Positions 56,457-64,000 of a DNA stretch of 64,000 nt are shown here, piece after piece. Location of the stretch: positions 1 to 64,000 of the forward strand of contig NZ_MLYO01000007.1 in the NCBI RefSeq assembly GCF_001866665.1. The letters are read 5' to 3'. Position 1 is the first letter of the stretch. Each line of letters starts with the position of its first letter. This stretch comes from Streptomyces monashensis (GTDB lineage Bacteria; Actinomycetota; Actinomycetes; Streptomycetales; Streptomycetaceae). Both the position numbers and the translations under genes were made by a program. The notes beneath the pieces are model-generated. The model was given only the letters and a program-made list of their open reading frames with translations, was not told where the DNA came from and ran no database searches.

Positions 56457-59400
56457 CGTGCGGCACTCTGTTCTTCGGAGTCGGGACGGGCGGTGGCGTC
56501 GGGGAGCACGGTCAGCAGAGCGTCGAGATCGGCCAGCCAGTCGCCGGCCGAGCGGATGGTGAACCCAGCGTCGCGGTAGGCGCTCCAGGTCTTGTCGTTC
56601 TCCTCGTCCTCCTGGTCGTACGGCTCGGCCATGACGGCGATGCGCGGATCGCCGTGGTCCCAGACGAAGTCGGCGAGCCAACGGCGTTCGCCGAGTTCGT
56701 AGCCGTAAGCGGGGGCTTTCTTGCCGCCGTCGGCCAAGGCGTGGGCGAGGCGGGTGAGGGGGGCGTCGGGTTCGTCCTCGTCGAGGTATTCGAGGATCTC
56801 CCGGTCCCACAGCAGATCCCGCACTGCTGCTTCGAGAGGAGTCTCGTTGGAGGCATCCGCGGGTACGGGCCGCGGTGCGGGTGTGCCGGTGCCGTACCTA
56901 ACCACGAGGGATTCGAGTTCACCGAGGCCGCCGAAGGCCTTGAGGACCGAGATGTCGAATCCGGCTGCGGTGGCTGTGGTGAGTTGAATGCCGTCGCCGC
57001 CGTCGTGGGCAAGGAACTGCAGGATGTTGGACCACTGGAGCCAGGAGCGCCAGCGCGCCTTGTGTTCGGGCGTGCCGAGCTGGTCGTGTGCGGTGTCGTC
57101 GAGGCAGGCCAGTGCGGACCAGTGGCCGGTGACCGCATCGACGAGGAAGGCGACGGGGAGACCGGACTGGTCGCAGGTCTGGAACAGGTTGAGTGTGCCA
57201 GTGCCCTGGACGGGCGCCGGGTCGATGCCGTCGGTGCGGCCCCAGGCATCGAGGAGCCCGCTGAGCGTCTGACGCGTCTGGTCGGGCGTGCCGTTGCCGA
57301 CGAGGATTTCCTGGCTGGTCCCGAGGAGCCCGCCGACCATGGCTGATGCCCGCTTGCCCCAGGCCGCGTCGTCCGGGCTGCGCAGGTAGGCGAGGAGCAT
57401 GGTCATCGGGTCGGTGAAGGCGGTGGTCGCGAGGTCGTCGCCGCCACGGTCGGCGTAGAGCTGCTTGGCGATGTCCTGGGCGCTGCGGGGGTACGGCGGC
57501 CACACCGGCTCGGCCGCCTCGCGCCCCGCGGCGGACTCGGCCGTGTTCGTCTGCCGCTCGAAGGCGTCGAGGTCGTCCCAGGTGAGCTGGAAGACGATTC
57601 GCCCCTCGGCCCGGAGCCGGTTGCGCTTGTCGGCGTCGCCGGCGAGCCGGTTGTGCTGGCGGGTGGCGTGGAAGCGGTGTCCGTCGAGGTAGACGGTGAT
57701 CTTCTGCTTGGGGCCGTCGACGCGTTCGAAGGTGAAGTCGGTACGGGTGTAACCCTCGTTGCGCTGGGCGGTGAGCCGCCAGCCGTGCACGGTGCCGACC
57801 TCGTCCAGGCGCAGATAGGCGCTGTTGTCGCCGCTCTCCTCCAGCACGGCGTCGCCGCGCTGTCCGGCCCACCCGCGCAGGGCCTTGAGGAAGCGTGCCT
57901 CCAGATCGGACTCGACCTGCCCGTCCAGACCGATCTGATCGGTGTTGCCGACCTTCTTGGTGTCCCAGGCGTCGGTGTCCGTGCCCAGGAGTTCATCGAG
58001 GATCTCCAGGGCGGCCTGGCGGGAGACGCGCTCGATGTACTGCTCGTCGGCGTAGAGGTACAGACAGCGGTGGCAGGCCGGCCCGCCCTCCTCGTTGCAG
58101 GGGCACTCCACGAGCAGCCGGCGTGCGCCCTCCAGCACCTGACGGAAGGCGGCAGGGTCGGTGAGCCTGTCGAGGTAGCCAGTGCCGTGCGGGAGACGGT
58201 CGTACAGGACCAGGAAGTGCCGTTTCTCCGCGGTGTCGCGGTCCGGCATGGTGGCGAGCGTGGTGGCGAGATGCTGCGGGTCGCCGCCGAAGGCGCCGTC
58301 CACGCCCAGGCGCAGGGCCGCCTGGAAGGAGTGGACCTTCTCCTCGACGAGGACGGTCGCGGCCGGCAGCAGGATGCGCAACGCTTCGGTCTCCAGCTCG
58401 TGGGCGAGCAGGACCGGTTCCTGGGGTACGCCCTTCTTGCCGCGCCGCAGCGGGCACCAGGGGGTGTGGTGCTTGAGTTCGCGCTGGCGGTTGGCGGAGT
58501 TGTCGACGGCGTCCCGGTCGTCGTCGAAGACCGGTCGGCCGTCGGCGCTCGCGGCTCCGCAGGCGGTGCACACGTGGAAGGGGGCGATGCGCACTGGCTT
58601 CCCGGCGAGCTGCTCGTTCTCCTGGGCGCCGATGCTGAGCGGTCCGGCGTTGATGCGGCGGATGACGGCACGGCGGGTGTAGTCGACGCCGAAGATCTCT
58701 TTGGTGTGCCGCCAGGACTTGCCCACCGCGAAGTCCTTGGGGGCGATGTCGACCATGTCGACGACGGTGTAGAAGCGGCGGTCGCGATCGTCGCTCTCGT
58801 CGCCGATCCTGGCGTCCTCCCGCTTGTCACGGGCCGTCACGACACTGGGCTGGACGATCTGCCACAGGCTGCCGGAGTCGGCGATGCCCGCCTCCCCGCA
58901 GCGCGGGCAGGGCGTGATGTCGTTCTCGGCGTTCTCGGTGCGGACGTAGCCGCACGAAGGGCAGAAGCGCCAGTGGCGCCAGTCCTGGTCCCGGCCGGTG
59001 ACGATGTCGATACCGGTGATCCGGTGCTTGTAGCCCTCGGCATAGAAAGTGTTGCCAGGGGCGAGTTCGGACAGGGCGAAGCCGCGCGGTCGCCCGTAGG
59101 AGAACGACTTCGACTTGTAGCGGGGCCGGCCTTCCGGTGTGGTGCCCTCGGGCCAGAAGACGGTGGCGTCGAGGGTGGTCGTGGCGTCGATGAGGGCGTA
59201 GTTCGGCAACAGGCCGAGGTCGCACAGCACGCTCTGCGAGGGCTGACGCTGGCGCGTAGCACCCTGCTTGGAAATGGCGCCGAGCTCGGCCTCCAACTCC
59301 GCCTTCGTACTCGCCTGTTCTTCGTCTCCGTCCTTGAGCTCGTCGATCGCGGAACGGATCGTACGGATACGGGTACGTAGCTTCTGGTTCTCGCGCTCCC

Positions 59401-62400
59401 ACTCCCGCTCGGCCTTCTCGATCGCGCTCCGGATGCCGCGGACCGCGTACTTCTCCAGCTCCGCCTTGGCGGTGTCGCTCACGCCGGTCGGGAACAGGGC
59501 GAGGAAGTCGGCGACGAGTTCCTCGCCGTGGGCGAGGGCGGCGCCGGTGAAGTCGGCGAGGTAGCCGGAGGGGCCGAAGAGCTCGTCGACCCGGCGTGAC
59601 AGCGCGGCCAGCGGCCTGCCGTCCTCGCGCAGCAGCCGGCCACGCGCCGCGAGATCGAGAAGGTGGGCGGTGTACTGGCGACGCAGGATCTCGATGGCCG
59701 ACAGATACGAGCCCGGCGGCACGATCCGCCCGTCGATCATGTCCCGTGGCCGGTCGAGGAAGTACAGGTCGCGGCGCTTGCGGTCGGGGATGGTCAGCAG
59801 GAAGGCGTTGCCGGTGCGGCGTCCGGCCCGGCCCGCCTGCTGGGCGTAATTGGCCGGGCGGCGTGGCAGGGCGCCGAGGACGACGGCAGACAGGTCGCCG
59901 ATGTCGATGCCCATCTCCAGGGTGGGCGTGCAGGACAGCACATTGGGGTCATTGAATCCCTCGCCGTTGCGGAAGGCGTCCTCGACGCGTTCGCGCTTGC
60001 CGCGGGAGAGCAGACCGGTGTGCTCGGCAGTGATGACCTGGTAGGTGCCGGCTCGCCGGTACAGGCTGCGGTAGTAATCGTCACGGTAGTCTCGGTCCCG
60101 GTCGTGCCGGTCCACGGTCTCCAGCCACCTATCACCAGCGACCAGCCGCCCCTTCGCACAGCGATACGCCTGGCAAGGCTGCCCGTGATACTGCGCCAGC
60201 AGCGAGGGATGGACGGTCTGCTCCCAGAAACACTTCGGGCAGCGCACATACGCCTCGTTGACCTGGGCGTTGGTCAGCAACTGCAGCCGGATGGCGCCTG
60301 GTTGAAGGCCGTACAGGCAGGCGGCCGAGTCGCTCGGGGTGCGCGCGGCGAGCAGCCCGGCATCGGTGAGCTGCGGCAGCAACCGTACCCAGAACTCGTC
60401 GGCCTGTTCGCGCGTCATGTCGAGGCAGCGCTGGGCCCAGGTCTGGTACCAGGACAGACGTCCCGCGGCGAAGTCGAACTCGCTGCTCGGCTTGGGCCGC
60501 GCGAGCAGGAAGGTCGGCGCGGACACCCCCTTGGGGAAGGCCTTCATGCCGCGTGGGCGACCGCCCCAGATGAAGTAACGGCTGGTGCCCGCCTCGTCGA
60601 GGAACTTCTCCAGCCACCGGTGCCCGACCGCCCCCCGCGTACGCAGCCGCTCCAACAGGCCGCGTAGGAACGCCATATAGCGGGCGTCATCGTGTTCGGT
60701 GAGCGTCAACCCGCGGTGGGCGGCATCCTCATGAGCAGCGCGCACGAGCGCCACGGCCGCCTGCTCGTCGGGGATGTCCACCCATGCGGCTGCGGTACGG
60801 GTCAGTTCGAGGGTACGGCCGTTGCGGGAGCGGTGGCCGAACTCCATCACGGCCTCGAACGCGAACCGTTCACCGATCAGATCCCAGGTCTTCCGGTCCC
60901 CGCCCCGCCCCGCGCCCGACAGCAGACGCGCCACACCCGTGTCGTCGTGCAGGTCCGGCGGGACGACGGCGGCGAGTGTCTCACGGTCGGTGGTGGCCGC
61001 GACGACGTCGGCGACGAGGTCGTTGAGCGCGCTGGGCCGCTGCTCGCTCAGGTGCTTGGTAAACAGGGCCCGCAAGGAGAAGGTGTACGAGCGGGAGGCG
61101 ACGAATCCGGCCCGGTGCGCGGCGTCCTGCACCGAGTCGTTGAACATCAGCGTCTTCGTCTCACGCTGCTTCTTGTCCATCTCCCCGCTGGTGAACAGCT
61201 GGGTGACGGAGGCAGCGGCGAGAGCGGCGGCACCCGTACCGACGAAGCGGATCGCGTTGTGCGTGCCACAGGCCGGGCACCAGTCGTCCTTGGCGGCACG
61301 CTCCGCCGTGTCACCGAGCTGGACGAGGACGAAGGCAGAGTCAGGGCTGGCGGGAGCCGGGTTACCCTCGTCGTCATAGTCGCCCTGCGGATCGGGAAGA
61401 CGCAGACGCTGGGATAGACCATCGAGCACCATGAGCACGCCCGCGCCGCCGGTGGTCAGCGACCTCTGCGCCGCCGGGTCCATCGCGGTACGGCCATTGC
61501 CCTCACGAGCCTCGTTGTCGGTGGCCGCCACCAGAGTGCGCACCTTGGCCTTCTCGGCGGTGACGGTGGCTCGGCGGATCTTGTGGGCCTCGAAGTTCAG
61601 CTCCTCGAAGTCCGACTCGGGGGCGAGGACCGACCACCCGGAACGCCCGCACTCGCGGCAGTACACCGCAGGCAGGAAGACCTTGGTGTCGCGGGAGGTG
61701 GTGGTGTTGGGCGTCGTACGCGACTGGTTCTGCGCCCCGGCCGTATCCCACGCGAACTCGGCCTTCGGCCACGGCAGTACGCCACGCAGCATGCGGGTGA
61801 CGGACCGTGCCCACTGGTGAACCTCGACCTGGACGAAGGGGCGGCCGAGCTCGGCCGGCGCGTCCGGGTCGCGCGCCACGGACAGTAGGGCCACGAAGCG
61901 GGCGAGTGCCAGCGCGGCGATCTGCGGCCGCGTCGTGATCGCCTCGTCCCAGCTCTTCGCCCCACTGCGGCGCATCACATCGAGCACCTCGTCGTAAGTG
62001 CGCACCGTGCCGTCAAAGGCGTTCAGGACGGCGTAGGTGAGCCGGTTGCGCTTGAGCGCGGCACCGAGGGCGACCGGGTCGGTGATCCGGCTTCCGGTCA
62101 CGGCCTCGGCGAGGTCCGCGAGCTGTTTCAGGCCGGACGCCGGGTCCGACAGGGCGGTAAGTGTCTCGGGGGGCGTGGCCTGGCCAGGGAGGAATCGCGC
62201 GTCCGGGATCGACTCGTCCTCGCCGAGGATGAATTCGTCGACCGACAGTCGGTCCTCGCCGACGATCGCGTCCTCGGTGAACTCCGTGCCGAAGATGTTG
62301 GTGGCCACGGAGAGGAGTTGGCGTACCCCATCCTCATCGGTGCCGGAGGCGAGGGTCGCGGAGGTGGCGACGGGGGTGATCGAGCCGAGCGGCTTGCCAG

Positions 62401-63166
62401 GCTGGTTGGCATCGACGGCGATAGCGAGGCGGCGCAGCAGCATGGCGACGTCGGTGCCCTGCGCGCCATCGTACGTGTGGAACTCGTCGACGACCACATA
62501 GCGGATGTCGCTGGCGTCCCACAGCGGCGCGTCTGCGGCACGCTGCAGGAGCAGGTCGAGCATCTTGTAATTGGTGATCAGGATGTCCGGCGGGGACAGC
62601 TGCATGTCCTGGCGGCGGGTGTAGACCCGGTCGTAGTGCGTCGCCGCCTTCTCTCCGATATACAGGCCGGCGCGCACGCCGCTCAGCTCGTCGTAGTCGG
62701 TGAGGAGTCCGTTGATGCGGGCCGCCTGGTCGGTGGCCAGGGCGTTCATCGGATAGAGGAAGACCGCCTTGACCCCGTTGTTCCCGGCCGCGCGTTCTCG
62801 GGCGCAGTGATCAAGCACGGGGTAAAGGAACGACTCCGTCTTGCCGGAGCCGGTGCCTGTGGTGACGAGGGTGGGCTGGGGTGTGTGACCGTTCTTCGAG
62901 GTGAGCCGGGCGAAGGCGCGGGCCTGGTGTGCGTACGGCGTCCAGCCGTCGGTTCGTACCCAGTCCAGGTGCTGCTGCCAGCCGTCGTCGGCCGGGGTGA
63001 AAGGGGTACGCAGGCGGAGGTACGGACCGCGGAACATGCCCGTCGTCTCGTCCCCGAGGAAGGCGTTCAGGGCTTTTCGGGCGCCTTCGTCCGCGAGGCC
63101 GTACGTCGTGGACAGGTACTGGAGCAGGCTCTCCTTGAGTCCCTGTGCTTCGAGGGTGGGCCTCAC
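56453..63166 (-). CDS. giant SF2 helicase with DUF1998 and nuclease-like C-terminus
   Basis: 2237 residues. The SF2 helicase core has Walker A TGTGSGKTESFLYP near 103, motif II VVVDEFHTYDGAQGTD near 225, motif III VATSATLASGTDED near 275. Its C-half is CTPTLEMGIDIGDLSAVVLGALPRRPANYAQQAGRAGRRTGNAF near 1085, with about 750 residues inserted between. Zinc-binding Cys pairs occur at several points (CRECGRSGW, WCPACGTHN, CPKCFWEQ, CPSCGYV, CPRCGEAG). DUF1998 ends CPCNEEGGPACHRCLYLY near 1690. At about 1800-1870, DFTFERVDGPKQKITVYLDGHRFH...DADKRNRLRAEGRIVFQLTW resembles Vsr/PD-(D/E)XK nucleases. GTG 63166 overlaps the upstream stop. DruE and DrmA/B-like helicases share this build. Confidence 0.88.
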   Translation of the reverse strand: MRPTLEAQGLKESLLQYLSTTYGLADEGARKALNAFLGDETTGMFRGPYLRLRTPFTPADDGWQQHLDWVRTDGWTPYAHQARAFARLTSKNGHTPQPTLVTTGTGSGKTESFLYPVLDHCARERAAGNNGVKAVFLYPMNALATDQAARINGLLTDYDELSGVRAGLYIGEKAATHYDRVYTRRQDMQLSPPDILITNYKMLDLLLQRAADAPLWDASDIRYVVVDEFHTYDGAQGTDVAMLLRRLAIAVDANQPGKPLGSITPVATSATLASGTDEDGVRQLLSVATNIFGTEFTEDAIVGEDRLSVDEFILGEDESIPDARFLPGQATPPETLTALSDPASGLKQLADLAEAVTGSRITDPVALGAALKRNRLTYAVLNAFDGTVRTYDEVLDVMRRSGAKSWDEAITTRPQIAALALARFVALLSVARDPDAPAELGRPFVQVEVHQWARSVTRMLRGVLPWPKAEFAWDTAGAQNQSRTTPNTTTSRDTKVFLPAVYCRECGRSGWSVLAPESDFEELNFEAHKIRRATVTAEKAKVRTLVAATDNEAREGNGRTAMDPAAQRSLTTGGAGVLMVLDGLSQRLRLPDPQGDYDDEGNPAPASPDSAFVLVQLGDTAERAAKDDWCPACGTHNAIRFVGTGAAALAAASVTQLFTSGEMDKKQRETKTLMFNDSVQDAAHRAGFVASRSYTFSLRALFTKHLSEQRPSALNDLVADVVAATTDRETLAAVVPPDLHDDTGVARLLSGAGRGGDRKTWDLIGERFAFEAVMEFGHRSRNGRTLELTRTAAAWVDIPDEQAAVALVRAAHEDAAHRGLTLTEHDDARYMAFLRGLLERLRTRGAVGHRWLEKFLDEAGTSRYFIWGGRPRGMKAFPKGVSAPTFLLARPKPSSEFDFAAGRLSWYQTWAQRCLDMTREQADEFWVRLLPQLTDAGLLAARTPSDSAACLYGLQPGAIRLQLLTNAQVNEAYVRCPKCFWEQTVHPSLLAQYHGQPCQAYRCAKGRLVAGDRWLETVDRHDRDRDYRDDYYRSLYRRAGTYQVITAEHTGLLSRGKRERVEDAFRNGEGFNDPNVLSCTPTLEMGIDIGDLSAVVLGALPRRPANYAQQAGRAGRRTGNAFLLTIPDRKRRDLYFLDRPRDMIDGRIVPPGSYLSAIEILRRQYTAHLLDLAARGRLLREDGRPLAALSRRVDELFGPSGYLADFTGAALAHGEELVADFLALFPTGVSDTAKAELEKYAVRGIRSAIEKAEREWERENQKLRTRIRTIRSAIDELKDGDEEQASTKAELEAELGAISKQGATRQRQPSQSVLCDLGLLPNYALIDATTTLDATVFWPEGTTPEGRPRYKSKSFSYGRPRGFALSELAPGNTFYAEGYKHRITGIDIVTGRDQDWRHWRFCPSCGYVRTENAENDITPCPRCGEAGIADSGSLWQIVQPSVVTARDKREDARIGDESDDRDRRFYTVVDMVDIAPKDFAVGKSWRHTKEIFGVDYTRRAVIRRINAGPLSIGAQENEQLAGKPVRIAPFHVCTACGAASADGRPVFDDDRDAVDNSANRQRELKHHTPWCPLRRGKKGVPQEPVLLAHELETEALRILLPAATVLVEEKVHSFQAALRLGVDGAFGGDPQHLATTLATMPDRDTAEKRHFLVLYDRLPHGTGYLDRLTDPAAFRQVLEGARRLLVECPCNEEGGPACHRCLYLYADEQYIERVSRQAALEILDELLGTDTDAWDTKKVGNTDQIGLDGQVESDLEARFLKALRGWAGQRGDAVLEESGDNSAYLRLDEVGTVHGWRLTAQRNEGYTRTDFTFERVDGPKQKITVYLDGHRFHATRQHNRLAGDADKRNRLRAEGRIVFQLTWDDLDAFERQTNTAESAAGREAAEPVWPPYPRSAQDIAKQLYADRGGDDLATTAFTDPMTMLLAYLRSPDDAAWGKRASAMVGGLLGTSQEILVGNGTPDQTRQTLSGLLDAWGRTDGIDPAPVQGTGTLNLFQTCDQSGLPVAFLVDAVTGHWSALACLDDTAHDQLGTPEHKARWRSWLQWSNILQFLAHDGGDGIQLTTATAAGFDISVLKAFGGLGELESLVVRYGTGTPAPRPVPADASNETPLEAAVRDLLWDREILEYLDEDEPDAPLTRLAHALADGGKKAPAYGYELGERRWLADFVWDHGDPRIAVMAEPYDQEDEENDKTWSAYRDAGFTIRSAGDWLADLDALLTVLPDATARPDSEEQSAAR

Positions 63167-64000
63167 GGGGTCGGGACCTCCATCTTCTCCGGGTCCCACA
63201 GACCCTTCGCTACGGCTTGGTCGAGGCGCTGCTTGAAGTAGGCGTGGGCTTGGCGCATTTCGCGTTCACGGTTGGCCTTGTAGAAGGGGGCGGTGTACCC
63301 GTCGGGGACGGGGGCGTCGGTGTTCGGATCCTTCTCGTAGGCCTCGCGGTATTCCTGGAACTGGGTCCAGTGGTCCTTGGTCTGGTCGAAGCCGTAGGTG
63401 TAGCGATCCCCAGCGATCTTCCGCTCCTCGGCGTCGAACCAGGTCACCCGGTCGAAGTCCTGCATGATCGGGAAACGGGCCCGGTACATGGCGATGAGCG
63501 TTTTCGCGTCGATGCCGAGCCATACGGCGACGAGGGCGTCGATCTCGACGAGAGCGGCCCGGCGGGCGTATTCGGTGCGGAGGGGGGTGTCGCGCTGCCA
63601 AGTGGGAGTGACGTTGTGCAGCTCGGTCTTGAGGTTCGGCCAGTTGATCGCCCAGGACTCGTAGCCGGGCCACTTGGGGTCGTAGAGCTCTGACCAGAGA
63701 TCGGCGTAGGCGGTGGTAAGGGCGTTCAGGCGGAGGGTGCGGAGGAGGAGGGCGGAGGCTAGGGGGTGGTCAACATGGGCTGCAGGCATGCCTGCAGCCC
63801 GAGCGGGATTGAGGTGGCTGTCACCACTTGTGCGTAGCAAGTAATCGCTGGGGATGCCTGCCCACAGACCAGCGTTCAAGACATCTCTACGACGGTCATT
63901 AACCGAAGCGCTACACATGCCGTCGATGTGCGATACGCCAGGAGGTAGCAATGCGACGTAGAGAGAGCGTTCGGTATCAGGCGCGATCATCCTTCGCCAA
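63163..64000 (-). CDS. C-terminal part of Eco57I-type methylase-like protein (cut by window edge)
   Basis: At least 279 residues, open to the right edge (in-frame W-R-R precedes MIAPDTERSLYVALLPPG). That stretch and PLASALLLRTLRLNALTTAYADLWSELYDP are typical of the C-terminal target-recognition part of large Eco57I-like restriction-modification methylase proteins in actinobacteria. The catalytic N-terminus (NPPF/Y motif) lies beyond the window, so activity cannot be judged. A final tail with AHAYFKQRLDQAVAKGLWDPEKMEVPTP ends in GTGA overlapping the giant helicase start, so the three genes are one operon. Confidence 0.72.
   Translation of the reverse strand, partial: WRRMIAPDTERSLYVALLPPGVSHIDGMCSASVNDRRRDVLNAGLWAGIPSDYLLRTSGDSHLNPARAAGMPAAHVDHPLASALLLRTLRLNALTTAYADLWSELYDPKWPGYESWAINWPNLKTELHNVTPTWQRDTPLRTEYARRAALVEIDALVAVWLGIDAKTLIAMYRARFPIMQDFDRVTWFDAEERKIAGDRYTYGFDQTKDHWTQFQEYREAYEKDPNTDAPVPDGYTAPFYKANREREMRQAHAYFKQRLDQAVAKGLWDPEKMEVPTP

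Noticed and set aside
54147..64000. Canonical DISARM or Druantia system
   Set aside because: A separate DrmB and a DrmC PLD protein are not seen, and there is no DruH-like gene. The shared helicase build alone is not enough to name it.

Overview
This window is high-GC actinobacterial DNA, almost certainly Streptomyces. The signs are strong G/C bias at third codon positions, frequent GTG starts, GTGA/ATGA-coupled operons, Tat and lipoprotein secretion signals, leaderless genes and a complete argCJBDR cluster. From about 1 to 48.9 kb it is a core-chromosome block. From about 49.1 kb to the right edge it is a mobile or defence island.

Layout. 0.2-3.4 kb: a tiny membrane protein, a Ser/Thr kinase and a SpoU/TrmH RNA methyltransferase. 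3.5-10.4 kb: cobalamin genes, namely a CysG/CobA-type protein, a giant BluB-CobT fusion and the bifunctional precorrin methyltransferase CobL. 10.5-14.3 kb: a GNAT gene and the methionine importer metN-metI-metQ, preceded by a short Cys/Met-rich leader ORF. 14.4-22.5 kb: HAD phosphatase, two small membrane proteins, GNAT, sigma-like factor, Tat-exported GlpQ phosphodiesterase, acyltransferase, a TetR/MFS efflux pair with a palindromic operator, and an aldo/keto reductase. 22.5-25.3 kb: argG-argH with overlapping ARG-box palindromes. 25.4-27.7 kb: a secreted protein made of two identical 285-bp repeats, a flavin-family oxidoreductase and an L,D-transpeptidase-like protein. 27.7-35.1 kb: an OmpR-type two-component system divergent from a five-gene flavoprotein electron-transfer cluster (two ferric-reductase-like proteins, two FMN-binding-domain proteins, ApbE). 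35.2-40.2 kb: argC-argJ-argB-argD-argR. 40.3-48.9 kb: a CGNR regulator divergent from a cysteine desulfurase, followed by DUF6314, an apparently dead histidine phosphatase, GNAT, a MocR-type regulator divergent from an EamA exporter, DUF1918, a GH10-like glycosidase and 3-hydroxybutyryl-CoA dehydrogenase.

Island. After 48.9 kb gene density falls. I see short direct repeats, a tRNA T-arm-like fragment, a degenerate CRISPR-like array with about 60-bp period, and a frameshifted tyrosine-integrase remnant. Cargo follows: a DUF4238 protein, an AlbA_2/Schlafen-like protein, a small winged-helix-like protein, and a leftward operon running off the right edge. That operon holds the C-terminus of an Eco57I-type methylase-like protein, a 2237-aa SF2 helicase with DUF1998 and a nuclease-like C-terminal domain, and a UvrD-type helicase with a RelE-like N-terminus. 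It looks like an anti-phage system related to, but not the same as, DISARM or Druantia, and it is the most interesting part of the window.

How the genes work together: arginine synthesis (argCJBD, argG, argH) and its repressor ArgR are all present with ARG-box-like sites at both promoters. The cobalamin genes cover corrin-ring methylation and lower-ligand synthesis plus activation, and B12 connects with the methionine importer. The ApbE/FMN-bind/ferric-reductase genes form a self-contained path moving electrons from cytosolic NAD(P)H across the membrane to covalently bound extracytosolic flavins.
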